Below, one piece after another: positions 17,265 through 26,839 of a stretch of 64,000 nucleotides of DNA. The position numbers and the translations under genes are program-made. The stretch is taken from contig CAVYFA010000005.1 in assembly GCA_963767715.1 (NCBI GenBank), positions 186,001-250,000 on the forward strand, given 5' to 3'. The notes under the pieces were generated by a model. The model was not told where the DNA came from. It made no database searches and was given only the letters and a program-made list of their open reading frames with translations. Numbering within the stretch: the stretch's first letter is position 1; every line of letters begins with the position of its first letter. Origin of the DNA: CAVSXS01 sp963767715. GTDB lineage: Bacteria > Chloroflexota > Ktedonobacteria > Ktedonobacterales > Ktedonobacteraceae.

Positions 17265-17774
17265 ATGGAAGAACAGGCCACAACAAAAGCGCAGATACTC
17301 GACCGGATCAAAAGTGCCCGCGCGCCGCTCGACCGGCTGGTAGCGCAGATGACCGACGAGCAGATGCAACAGCCGGGCGTCGAGAATAAGAGTTCGGTCA
17401 AGGACCTGCTGGCACACATCACAACCTGGGAGCAGCATCTTGTGCGCAGGCTCGCGTCGGCTATAAAGGATAGAGTGCCCGAAGTCTACGTGATTGATCC
17501 CAGCGAACCGTGGGAGCCGGGCGGGTTAGATGCCGTCAATGAGTACATCTTTACGCGCAACGCGCAGTTGCCGTTGCAGCAGGTGCTCTCAGATTTCCAT
17601 AGCTCATTGCAGGATGTCTTGCAAGCCGTCGATGCTCTCTCGGACCACGATTTGTTCGACCCGCAGGGACTCGCGCAAGTCTTCGGCTATGCGACGGAGC
17701 GCGTCATCGGGGGCGATACGTTCTATCATTACCCAGAGCATATCAAATCCATCGAGGTGTGGTTGAACGAGTAG
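17265..17774 (+). CDS. ClbS/DfsB-type DinB-superfamily four-helix protein
   Basis: 169 residues from the ATG at 17265, with GAGGAGG upstream; a GTG nine bases earlier is too close to that site. The pattern SSVKDLLAHITTWEQHLVRRL and FYHYPEHIKSIEVWL places His residues at the helix positions used for metal in the DinB superfamily. The ClbS/DfsB branch includes a cyclopropane hydrolase that detoxifies colibactin; others are thiol-dependent transferases. The specific job is unknown. It lies within the putrescine block but has its own upstream gap and repeat. Confidence 0.78.
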   Translation: MEEQATTKAQILDRIKSARAPLDRLVAQMTDEQMQQPGVENKSSVKDLLAHITTWEQHLVRRLASAIKDRVPEVYVIDPSEPWEPGGLDAVNEYIFTRNAQLPLQQVLSDFHSSLQDVLQAVDALSDHDLFDPQGLAQVFGYATERVIGGDTFYHYPEHIKSIEVWLNE

Positions 17775-17785
17775 GGGGAAAGCTG

Positions 17786-17794
17786 TGATACAAT
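17786..17794 (+). promoter_or_regulatory. Extended -10 promoter upstream of the aldehyde dehydrogenase gene
   Basis: TGATACAAT: TGn followed by TACAAT. It lies 150 bases before the GTG start. A GGGGCGATGCTGCCCC hairpin lies in the leader around 17898-17914. Confidence 0.4.
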
Positions 17795-17943
17795 GATAGA
17801 AGTACAGCCTGGATTGTGGAAAATTCGTAGTGATTCGGCCAAAGCGTGACGAATATCGTATGGTGACTGGCTAATATGCGAGATTTCTCATTGAGTGGGG
17901 CGATGCTGCCCCGTTATTTCGCAAACCCAAAAGGAGCAAAGAG

Positions 17944-19440
17944 GTGGCTGATTACAAACTGTTGATTAACGGCGAGCTCGTCGAGAGCGTATCGGGCAAG
18001 AAGGCAGAGGATATCGGCCCGGCCAGCGGCGAGCCAATTGCCGAAGTGCCGATCACGACGGCGGAAGATGTCGAGCGTGCCGTGGAGGCGGCGCGCGAAG
18101 CGTTCGACGATGGGCGCTGGTCGAAACTGCCGCACGGTGCGCGCGCCGCTACGCTGGAGAAGCTGGCGACGGCTATCGAGGCGCACGCGGCAGAGCTGGC
18201 GGAGCTGGAGTCGCAGGATGCAGGCAAGCCCATCAAGCTGGCGCGCGACAGCGACATCCCCTTCGCTATCGATAACCTGCACTTCTTCGCGGGCGCGGCA
18301 CGGCATCTTTCCGGCCTTGCCGCCAGCGATTATACCGGCGGTCACACCAGCATCATTCGCCGCGAACCGGTCGGCGTCGTCGCTTCCCTGGCTCCCTGGA
18401 ACTACCCCTTCATGATGGCGGCCTGGAAGATCGGACCCGCGCTGGCGGCGGGGAATACCGTCATCCTCAAGCCGTCGGTCGAGACGCCGCTCACCACGCT
18501 CAAGCTGGGAGAGATCGCCCTTGAGGCCGGCCTGCCTCCCGGCGTCTTGAACATCGTCAGCAGCGGCCCGGGCGTAGCGCAGGCGCTCTCCAGCCATAAG
18601 AAGGTCAACATGGTCTCCATTACGGGCAGCACGGAGAGCGGCAAGCATGTCATGCGCACGGGGGCAGAGACGATCAAGCACGTCCATCTCGAGCTTGGCG
18701 GCAAGGCCCCCTTCATCGTCTTCGAGGATGCCAACATCGAGGCTGCCGCCAACGGCGCGGTCGTCGGAGGCTACGTCAACTGCGGACAGGACTGCACGGC
18801 GGCTACGCGTGTGTACGTGCAGGACAGCGTTTACGATCAATTCCTGGCCTCTTTCCTTGACAAGGTGAAGCAGATTCGCGTCGGCAACCCCGCGAACGAA
18901 AGCACAGACATGGGGCCGCTGATCTCCGCCAGCCAGCGCGGCACGGTCGAGGGCTTCGTCGAGCGTGCGCTGCGCGATGGCGCGAACATCGTCACGGGCG
19001 GCAGGCGGGCGCATGTGGCGGGCCTGGAAAAAGGCTACTTCTTCGAGCCGACCGTGATCGCGCAGGACCGCAACGACGCCGAAATCATTCAGAACGAGGT
19101 CTTTGGTCCCGTCGTCGTCGTCAGCCGCTTCAGCACCGAAGAGGAGGTGCTCCAGAAGGCCAACGATGTCGTCTACGGACTGGCCTCCTCCGTCTGGACA
19201 ACGGATGTGTTCAAGGCCTTGCGTGCCGCCAGCGCGCTGCAATTCGGCACCGTCTGGGTCAACGATCACCTGCCGCTCACCTCAGAGATGCCCCACGGCG
19301 GCTACAAAGAGAGTGGCATCGGCAAAGACATGTCGATGTATGCCTTCGAAGATTACACCCAGATCAAGCATGTCATGGTCGAACTGACCAACGACGACCG
19401 CAAAGGCTGGCACTACACCATCTTCGGCGACGCTGAGTAA
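17944..19440 (+). CDS. patD: Aminobutyraldehyde dehydrogenase
   Basis: 498 residues starting at a GTG with AAAAGGAG upstream. It is an NAD-dependent aldehyde dehydrogenase: PWNYPFMMAAWKIGPAL, general base Glu250 in LELGGKAP, nucleophile Cys284 in NCGQDCTAATR, and EVFGPVVVVSRF. The C-terminal SEMPHGGYKESGIGKDMS and YAFEDYTQIKHVMV are close to recalled PatD/YdcW and betaine-aldehyde dehydrogenase ends. With PatA upstream it would oxidise 4-aminobutanal to GABA. Betaine aldehyde is an alternative substrate. Confidence 0.88.
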   Translation: MADYKLLINGELVESVSGKKAEDIGPASGEPIAEVPITTAEDVERAVEAAREAFDDGRWSKLPHGARAATLEKLATAIEAHAAELAELESQDAGKPIKLARDSDIPFAIDNLHFFAGAARHLSGLAASDYTGGHTSIIRREPVGVVASLAPWNYPFMMAAWKIGPALAAGNTVILKPSVETPLTTLKLGEIALEAGLPPGVLNIVSSGPGVAQALSSHKKVNMVSITGSTESGKHVMRTGAETIKHVHLELGGKAPFIVFEDANIEAAANGAVVGGYVNCGQDCTAATRVYVQDSVYDQFLASFLDKVKQIRVGNPANESTDMGPLISASQRGTVEGFVERALRDGANIVTGGRRAHVAGLEKGYFFEPTVIAQDRNDAEIIQNEVFGPVVVVSRFSTEEEVLQKANDVVYGLASSVWTTDVFKALRAASALQFGTVWVNDHLPLTSEMPHGGYKESGIGKDMSMYAFEDYTQIKHVMVELTNDDRKGWHYTIFGDAE

Positions 19441-19576
19441 GGGGGCGTTAGCCGATCCAGTGTCCCGTTCAGATGTGCTACCTTTTTGGAGAGGGAAAAA
19501 ATACCCTCTCTCCAGAAAATAAATTTGGCCCTCGTCAACCCAGATGAGAAGCCGCCTTACGCAAAATTACCGCTCA

Positions 19577-19606
19577 ATTACCGCTCAAAATGAGCGGTAA
19601 TTTTTT
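19577..19606 (+). terminator. Rho-independent terminator after patD
   Basis: ATTACCGCTCA (19577-19587), loop AAA, TGAGCGGTAAT (19591-19601), then T6. The left arm is preceded by a second copy of AATTACCGCTC, so alternative pairing is possible. It lies about 140 bases after the stop codon. Confidence 0.85.
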
Positions 19607-19677
19607 GGGGATGACGTTCTGGTCAACAGCTATTTCATCTTCCCTTAACCTGGCTTAAATTTCTCATAACGCTTCTA

Positions 19678-19686
19678 TGATACAAT
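19678..19686 (+). promoter_or_regulatory. Extended -10 promoter upstream of the secreted phosphatase-like gene
   Basis: TGATACAAT, identical to the box at 17786-17794. The leader to the ATG at 19950 would be about 255 bases and has no other clear feature. Confidence 0.35.
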
Positions 19687-19949
19687 CGCTCCTGGTACGA
19701 AAAGTATGAATTCGTCAATCGATGTGCTTTTTTGACGAATTATATATTTTTGTGTATCAATGTAGCTATTATCATACATCCACCGGAAGCAGTATGACAT
19801 ATCGCTCGCGGAATTGTTTCAGAGGGGGGCTAAACAATTCTATAGTTTTCTGTCGGGTGCGTCCTCTTGTCCCTATCGGTCACCTGGTCTGTCGTCTTTT
19901 AGTGCATCACATTTGATGGTCATGACAGGTTACTCACTGAGGAGGAACT

Positions 19950-22100
19950 ATGAACCACTTGAAAGGACCCTGGCGGCTTCGTTTCGCGCGTGTAGGAACT
20001 GTAGTCATGCTTGCATCAATGCTGCTGGGTATAGTGGCGTTATCGCCACTGCCGGCAAGCGCTGCTCAAGCATCGGAGTCGGGCGGCTGCCGGCTCAAGT
20101 CAACCAACGGCAACATCAAGCACGTTATTTATGTCCAGTTCGACAACGTTCACTTCACCCGCGACAATCCCAACGTTCCCTCGGACCTCGAGCAGATGCC
20201 GCACCTGCTCGACTTCATCACCGATAATGGCGTGATGCTTACGAATCACCACACGCCATTAATTGCTCACACCGCGGATGATATCCTGACCTCGCTGACC
20301 GGCGTGTATGGGGACGAGCATGGGCAGCCCGTCGCAAACAGTTTCCGCTACTTCAATCCAGACGGTACCAGCAACCTGGGTGTCTCCTTCGCCTACTGGA
20401 CAGATCCGCTTTATGATCCAACCACAACAACCCCCACCGATACGACCCCCAACATGATCGATGCAGGTGGTGACAATGCTCCGGCGCCCTGGGTGCCGTA
20501 TACCCGCGCGGGCTGCAATGTCGGCGCTGTTGGTACGGCCAACATCGAGCTCGAGAACATCACCACAGATGTTCCCGATGTCTTTGGCGCAAACTCACCC
20601 GAGGCGCAAGAGGTAAAAACCAACCCCAACCAGGCGAATGCCGATTTTGTCGGAGTTTCCGTCCACTGCGCGCAGGGCAACGCACTCTGTTCTAGCGCCA
20701 ACAATGGCAAGCCCGATCTGCTCCCCAATGAACCGGGCGGCTACAGCGGATACAACGCGCTTTACGGCAACAAGTACGTTGTGCCCCAGATCAACCCGGG
20801 TGGGCCGATCAAGGACCTGTTCGGCAACGTCATCACGGACCCCTCCAGCGGGGATATCGGCTTCCCCGGATTTGACGGCATATCCGCCGCTCAATCCCTT
20901 TCCTATGTGGCTGCCATGCAAGAGCACGGCGTCCCCGTCACATATGCCTACATAGCGGATGCGCATGATAACCACGGCTCTAGCGGCCCTGCTACCTTTG
21001 GCCCTGGCGAAGCCGGTTACGTCGCCCAGCTCAAGTCCTACGACCAGGCTTTTGCCGACTTCTTTCAGCGCCTGGAGAATGATGGCATCAACAAGAGCAA
21101 CACGCTGTTCGTCTTCACAGCCGATGAGAACGACCACTTCGTAGGCGGCCCTCCCAGCCCGGCCAACTGCGATGGCGTGACGATCCCCTGTACCTACAAG
21201 CAGGTCGGCGAAGTGGATGGCAACTTGCAGGGTCTGCTGGCGACCGAGCAGGGCGTGACCACGCCATACGAGTTGCACGCCGACTCGGCTCCCGTCATCT
21301 ACATCACAGGCAGGCCATCTCGCACCGACTCGGTTACGCGGACGTTTGAGCAGGCCCTGGGCAAGCTGACGGCACAAAACGTGATTACGGGGAATACGGA
21401 CAAACTGACCAACTACCTGGCCGACCCGGTGGAGATGAACCTGCTGCACATGATTACCGCCGACCCGGCCAGGACAGCCACTCTCACTATGTTCGCCAAT
21501 CCCGACTACTTCCTGTTTAACGCGGGACCCACCTGCAGTCCACCATGCACCTCGCTCGATACCGGCTTTGCCTGGAATCACGGGGATGTCGCGCCCGACA
21601 TCAACACCACCTGGCTGGGCATGGTCGGCCCCGGCGTGCGCCACCTGGGCGTTGACCACGATGTCTGGTCGGATCACACTGATACGCGCGTGACCATGAT
21701 GGTGCTGCTCGGTCTCAAGGACGATTACGAGCACGAAGGCCGCGCGCTCTTCGAGGTTCTCGAAAACTCGGCTGTGCCAGAATCCTTGCGCGATAATCGC
21801 GGCGTGTTGACCGATCTGGCCCAGGTCTTCAAGCAGATCAACGCCCCTGTTGGAAAGCTTGGTCTCACCACCCTGCGCGTGTCCACCAAGGCGCTGGAGA
21901 GCAGTTCTCCCGGCGATAGCACTTACACCAGACTGGAAAACAAGCTCTCGGCTATCACCACGCTGCGCAACCAGATCGCCGAAAAGATACTGGATGTGCT
22001 GGAAGGCGCTGAATTCCACAACCAGCCCATTAATGCCGGGCAGGCCAACCGCCTGATCAAACAGGCCGAAGGCTTGCTCGACCAGGTAGATGCGATGTAA
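19950..22100 (+). CDS. Secreted alkaline-phosphatase-superfamily protein
   Basis: 716 residues with AGGAGG upstream and a Sec signal (basic RRLRF-like head, MLASMLLGIVALSPLPASA) cut near residue 38. The body resembles phosphatase/arylsulfatase-fold enzymes with two-metal sites: YVQFDNVHF, NHHTPLIAHTADDIL (candidate Thr nucleophile), ADAHDNHG, FTADENDHFVGG and a final WSDHTDTRVTMMVLLGL, which resembles the DHTD metal region near the end of such enzymes. A helical tail of about 110 residues follows. It is likely an extracellular hydrolase of phosphate or sulfate esters; substrate unknown. The gene stands alone. Confidence 0.72.
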   Translation: MNHLKGPWRLRFARVGTVVMLASMLLGIVALSPLPASAAQASESGGCRLKSTNGNIKHVIYVQFDNVHFTRDNPNVPSDLEQMPHLLDFITDNGVMLTNHHTPLIAHTADDILTSLTGVYGDEHGQPVANSFRYFNPDGTSNLGVSFAYWTDPLYDPTTTTPTDTTPNMIDAGGDNAPAPWVPYTRAGCNVGAVGTANIELENITTDVPDVFGANSPEAQEVKTNPNQANADFVGVSVHCAQGNALCSSANNGKPDLLPNEPGGYSGYNALYGNKYVVPQINPGGPIKDLFGNVITDPSSGDIGFPGFDGISAAQSLSYVAAMQEHGVPVTYAYIADAHDNHGSSGPATFGPGEAGYVAQLKSYDQAFADFFQRLENDGINKSNTLFVFTADENDHFVGGPPSPANCDGVTIPCTYKQVGEVDGNLQGLLATEQGVTTPYELHADSAPVIYITGRPSRTDSVTRTFEQALGKLTAQNVITGNTDKLTNYLADPVEMNLLHMITADPARTATLTMFANPDYFLFNAGPTCSPPCTSLDTGFAWNHGDVAPDINTTWLGMVGPGVRHLGVDHDVWSDHTDTRVTMMVLLGLKDDYEHEGRALFEVLENSAVPESLRDNRGVLTDLAQVFKQINAPVGKLGLTTLRVSTKALESSSPGDSTYTRLENKLSAITTLRNQIAEKILDVLEGAEFHNQPINAGQANRLIKQAEGLLDQVDAM

Positions 22101-22123
22101 GCAAGTGTTGATTTTGTAAGAGA

Positions 22124-22172
22124 TGTAGTGGCACCCGCGAGGGGCATGGCACCCGCGAGGGATGCCACTACA
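22124..22172 (+). repeat. Inverted repeat enclosing two direct repeats
   Basis: TGTAGTGGCA (22124-22133) pairs perfectly with TGCCACTACA (22163-22172). Inside are two copies of TGGCACCCGCGAGGG (from 22129 and 22147). It resembles the other intergenic hairpin repeats and could act as a terminator-like structure after the phosphatase gene. Confidence 0.5.
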
Positions 22173-22280
22173 TATCGAGCGGCGGTGCTCTTACCCTTGC
22201 GTATTTGCGGCGACTCAACTATGATACGACAGTCCTGAAATCGCGATATTGTTAACGCAGGGGTGGTCGAATAGAGATTT

Positions 22281-25122
22281 ATGAAGCTGAGTCTTTACTG
22301 GTCGTATGCCACGCGCTCGCTGGTGCGTGGGGGGCAGCGTACGGTGCTGGCTATGTTTTGCGTGGCTGTGGGCGTTATGGCGATTGTCGCTTTGCAACTC
22401 GTCGGGTTGAGCGTCAACCAGGCCCTGCTGGGCAATATCATCGAGGCTAACGGCGGCGATATCCGGCTGAATACTGAAATCGCGCCGCTGCGGCAGGGCG
22501 ACCTGGCCTTCTTCGATAAGCTCAAGCAGCAGGGGCGCATCACTGATTACGCCACCTCCTACGATCCGGGCGGAACTATTACGCTCCCCAATGGACAGGA
22601 AGAGTCCTTCTCGTTCGTCGCGGTCTCGCCCAATTTCCCCCTGGTCGGCCAGGCCAATTTCACGGCGCCATCCAACAACCTCACGCTGCAAAGCGTCGTC
22701 AGCGGCAACAACGTCGCCATGAGTTCGACCGTCTTCACCAACCTTGGCGCGCATGTCGGGAGTGTCTACCGTGTCAAGACTCTGGATGGGCGCTTTGTTC
22801 CAATCACCGTCGCGGCAGAATTTCAGGAAGACGGCGCCTTTCGCGGACCGCAGGTCATCATTGCCCAATCCGCACTCGATGCCGTCACCGGTCCCAATGG
22901 AGCAAAGGAACCGGCGCAGTACGGCGTGGTCTATATGACTGTGGCCGCCGCTAATGTCAACCTGGTCAAAGGCCAGTTGAGCCAGCAGTTTCCCTCGGCG
23001 AGCGTCATCACGGCCAACGACCTGCTGCGACAGCGACAGGCCCAGGTCGACCAGATCCGTCTCTTCCTGCGCATCGTTGGTCTCCTGGCGCTCTTCATCG
23101 GCGGCATCGGCATCATCAATACCGTGCAGGTCCTGCTGCGGCGCCGCCATGGTCGAGATCGCCATGCTCAAGACTACAGGCTACCGCCAGCGCGACCTCT
23201 ACGCCCTCTTCGGCCTGGAGACCGCGCTGCTCGGCATCAGCGGAGGAATCGCCGGCACACTCGCCGGACTGGGAATCAGCTACGTCGTGCGTGGCCTGGT
23301 CGAGCGCGCCTTCTTCATTCACCTGCCGATCGTCCTCGATCCCCTCACGCTCGTCTCCGGGCTGCTGATCGGGCTGGCGACGGCCCTGATCTTCGGCCTG
23401 CTGCCGATAGTGCAGGCAGGCCAGGTGCGCCCGCTCTCGGTGCTGCGCGAGGTCATCGAAAAGCGCCGCTTCTCCTCGCGACTGCTCACGCTGGGCCTGC
23501 TCTTCCTGCTCTCGCTGCTCTTCGTCGTGCTGGCATCGACGATCCTGGGAGACATACCGACCGCCGTCATCGCCGTCTACGGAGGAGCGGGCGTGATGTT
23601 CTCCCTGGCGCTCGGCTTTGGACTGCTCGTCGTCGCCATCTCACGCCTGCCGGTCTATGAGAGGCCACGCCCACGCATCCTGCTCTCTATCCTGCTCGCG
23701 CTTGGCATTATGCTGTTGGCCGGGCTGATCTTCGCCGCGCTGGCCCTGCTTGGCCAGGGAGCAAACGAGCTCGCGACGCGGCTGGGCAACAGCGTGATCG
23801 GCACCTATGCCCTGGTAGTGCTGGCAGGGGTGGGGATCATCCTCGTAGGCGGCTCGCTGGTCTATCTGCTGGCGACCATCGTCAACGGGCTGGTTGTCTT
23901 CGCGCCGCGCTCGTGGAAAACCGCCGTGATGCTGGCCTACCGCAATCTCGGACGCCAGCGGCTGCGCACTACCACAACACTGACAGCCCTGTTCGTGGGC
24001 GTCTTCGCCATCGGCCTGATCCTGCTGCTGGGCCAGGGCATCAAAGACGCGGTGAACAGCGAACTCAGCACGCTCTTCACCCACAACCTCTTCGTGGTAG
24101 TCACACCGGCGCACCGGCAGACCATCAGCGCCCAGCTCGCACGATCGCACGCCGTTGATGCCAGCGAAACCCAGGAGAACCCCGTCGTGCCGCAGCTCTA
24201 CCCCATCCTGGTGAATGGACGAGACATCAACTCCATCCTGCGCAGCGTGACCAGCAAGAGCAAGCTTGACAAAGGGGATATCGTGGGCGATCTCACCACC
24301 ATCCAGGGCTTCGACCTGGCGGGCGGTAAGCGAAACATTCCTATAATTATCATGAAGGCCGGGCGCAATCTGAAACCAGGCGATGCAGGCACAAATGCTG
24401 TCATCCTCAACGCTGAACTTGAGCAGGCCCCGGTCAACCTGCGCCTCGGCGATGCGATTGTGGTGCAGAGCGAGGACGGCAAGATCACGCGCAGCCTCAA
24501 AGTGGTAGGTTTCTACGACTCCTCGCCGACCAGCAACACCAATTTTGCCAATATGCTGGCCGATAACAAAATCGTCGAGGAGCTTGGCGGTTCGCTCACG
24601 CTCGAAGTCTTCTCGCTCAAAGTCGATCCGAACCAGTTGCCCAACCTGCGCCATAGCCTGCTTCAGGCAGTGCCATCGGCCATCATTCTCAGCGTGGTGG
24701 ATATCGACGCCTTCGTCAACCAGGTGCTCAATAACCTGATCATCATGCTCACCACACTTGCATCGCTGGCAATGGTCGCCGGCCTGATCATCATTGCTAA
24801 CGCTGTAGCCCTCGCCATGCTGGAACGCCGCCGCGAGATCGGCATCCTCAAGTCGGTAGGCCACACCAGCCGCTCCGTGCTGGCAACCGTCCTGATCGAA
24901 AATGGCCTGGTCGGCCTGCTCGGCTCGCTTGTCGCCATGCTCCTGGTCGTGGGAGCCATTACGGCCCTGAGCAGATTCGTCTTCCACACCACGCTGGGCA
25001 TCGGTCCCGGATTGGTAACGCTGCTGATCGGCGTGACCTCGCTGCTGACAATGGCCGTAGCGATGCTGGTGGCGTGGAGGGCGGTGCGGGTGAGGCCGCT
25101 GGACGTGCTGAGGTATGAGTAG
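22281..25122 (+). pseudogene. FtsX/MacB-type ABC transporter permease, frameshifted
   Basis: Two frames make one protein of about 947 residues. The first (22281 onward) has a membrane start (SLVRGGQRTVLAMFCVAVGVM), a MacB-like periplasmic domain, and GLLALFIGGIGIINTVQVLLRRR. Coding then moves to the next frame at 23140-23149 and continues MVEIAMLKTTGYRQRDLY, the cytoplasmic loop that follows in FtsX proteins. A second FtsX module ends with ALAMLERRREIGILKSVG. One extra C in the GCGCCGCC stretch would explain it. Such permeases extrude lipoproteins, peptides or drugs with a separate ATPase; none is adjacent. The stop is one base from the convergent sigma factor stop. Confidence 0.8.
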
Positions 25123-25123
25123 T

Positions 25124-26428
25124 CTAGAAGATCGTCAGGATTTGTAATGTTTGGCGGTGAGCCAGAATGGTCAGTTGATCAGTGCTCTCCAGATCGTTGA
25201 TCTGGAAGTAGAGCGCTTGCTGCCCTTGATATTCCACAATTTTGCCCGGTTCGCTGTTCCAGTGTGAATGCTGCTGGAGAAATTGGCGGGTAAGTGGATG
25301 TGACCAATACACCAGTTGATCAACCGAAGGCAAGCAGCCAGATCCGTCCACGTCGTTTCCGCAATGAACACAGCGCAGGTAGATCCAGAAGGGATAGGGA
25401 CTAATCCCGCTGTTGCCGAGATCAGCGGGCAGAGCTGTTTCGGTATCATTGCCTTTCACCTGGACAAGGGCCGGTTTTCCACAAAACAGGCAGGGATGTT
25501 GAGCCAGGGGGAGAGCCTGCAATATGCGGTCTGTCAGCCCCTGCATAGTGCGCTTCCAGGCGGGTCGGAACGAGTGGAGACCGGCAAGTGAGACCAAACC
25601 CATACTATGGACGGTATCCTGACCGTAGCGTTGGGAGCACTCAGGACAACGCAAGTGGAGATTAGGCTCCTCTGAGCCTGCTGCAGGGTGCAGAAAACAG
25701 CCCTGGAGGTGATGGCGTGCGCACAATGGGCACCATAGACGGGTTTCTTGCCATCCCTCGACCAGTTCTGCATCCAACGCCAACCCCAGAGCCTCCGCTT
25801 CACGGCGCAAGGGCCCATGGAGAATTTGATGTAACTGGCGACGTGTGCGGTACAAGCGGACATCCAGAGCGCCACTGGATATGCCCAGGCGTGCAGCTAC
25901 CTCAGAGCGCGGAAGTTCGAGCAAATAGCACATCTCCACAGTCTGGCGCGAGGCTTGAGGTAATGCCGCAAGTGCCCGGTCAAGCAGAGCCACCAGATCC
26001 TGGCGACTCAATTCTTCAAAAGGATCAATAGTCTCGGCGTTGGGAAAATCTGTGAGGAGGCCTTGCTCCCCATCGTCAGACCCGTGTTGCTCGCCGGAGG
26101 ATGCTTTAGACAATGGGACATTGCGGAGAAAATCCGTCCGACGCTTGTGCGCAACGCGCCGACAGATGTTGCGGCAAATCTCATCAATCCAACGGTGGAA
26201 GCCTGCCGGCGCCTGGAGACGCTCCAGATGCCCCCACGCTTCGAGCAGCGTTTCCTGTACGACATCGTCTATAAGATGAGGCTCTACACCTCGCGCTCGG
26301 GCAAGGCGGGCAAGACGCAAACGCGTTGTGGTCAGCATGCCACTTTGATCGGTAAGCAGCGCGAATCTAAGCCGCTGGAGTTCGCCGGGAAGCCCCTGTT
26401 GTTTCGGGTTATGAACGGCCTCTTGCAT
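25124..26428 (-). CDS. ECF-like sigma factor with C-terminal zinc-ribbon extension
   Basis: 434 residues from the ATG at 26428 (AGAAAGGTG upstream). The N-terminal ~200 residues are a sigma-70 family protein: region 2 has LIDDVVQETLLEAWGHLERL and FHRWIDEICRNICRR, and region 4 has LPQASRQTVEMCYLLELPRSE with EVAARLGISSGALDVRLYR. The C-terminal ~220 residues carry four Cys pairs (WCPLCARHH, RCPECSQRY, CLFCGKP, RCVHCGND), which would form zinc ribbons. No anti-sigma gene is next to it, so the extension may be the built-in sensor or regulator. The target promoters are unknown. Confidence 0.82.
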   Translation of the reverse strand: MQEAVHNPKQQGLPGELQRLRFALLTDQSGMLTTTRLRLARLARARGVEPHLIDDVVQETLLEAWGHLERLQAPAGFHRWIDEICRNICRRVAHKRRTDFLRNVPLSKASSGEQHGSDDGEQGLLTDFPNAETIDPFEELSRQDLVALLDRALAALPQASRQTVEMCYLLELPRSEVAARLGISSGALDVRLYRTRRQLHQILHGPLRREAEALGLALDAELVEGWQETRLWCPLCARHHLQGCFLHPAAGSEEPNLHLRCPECSQRYGQDTVHSMGLVSLAGLHSFRPAWKRTMQGLTDRILQALPLAQHPCLFCGKPALVQVKGNDTETALPADLGNSGISPYPFWIYLRCVHCGNDVDGSGCLPSVDQLVYWSHPLTRQFLQQHSHWNSEPGKIVEYQGQQALYFQINDLESTDQLTILAHRQTLQILTIF

Positions 26429-26677
26429 CGTGAACACCTTTCTTTTCATCTCTTATCTTATCACCTGAGACCCCTTTTCCTTACTCAATTTTTTCGTATG
26501 ATCTACGAGAAAACTCGGGTAGCTGCTGAGACTTTTGGGAGGAATGAAGGCCAAAAAATGATGTAAGGATTGTATTGCTACGGTGATGAGACATCAGTAG
26601 AGGGTGAGGATCTTGCAAAAGAGTGATCGTTACTCCGATGAATTTTCATCATGCAAGAAGAAGGAGGAAAACGTATC

Positions 26678-26839
26678 GTGGAATGCCTGTTTTGTCAAAT
26701 CCAGCAGGGCCTGGTGCCTGTGATTGGAGGACCCGTCTATGAAGATGAACTCGTTTCTGCCACGCATTACACTAATGAAACCCCGCATTCTTTATTTGCT
26801 CGATTTCGCCCGGCAGCAAGAACAACAGATGGTCAATAG
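26678..26839 (+). pseudogene. Truncated HIT-family protein
   Basis: GAAGGAGGAAAA followed by a GTG at 26678 starts ECLFCQIQQGLVPVIGGPVY and EDELVSATHY. This is the Cys-x-x-Cys N-terminal strand of histidine-triad nucleotide hydrolases. Similarity stops at about 26780, before the HxHxH active site, and the frame ends at 26839 inside the next gene. The 5' part survives with a good ribosome site; the catalytic part has been deleted and replaced by the DinB-rhodanese gene. Confidence 0.6.

Noticed and set aside
17914..19269. 451-codon minus-strand frame opposite the aldehyde dehydrogenase
   Set aside because: Antisense shadow of a well-supported enzyme; no ribosome site or recognisable domain.
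20595..22019. 474-codon minus-strand frame opposite the secreted phosphatase-like gene
   Set aside because: Antisense shadow; low-complexity Gly/Val/Arg content and no motifs.
23641..24987. 448-codon minus-strand frame opposite the FtsX-type permease
   Set aside because: Antisense shadow with a His/Gln/Asp-rich random composition.
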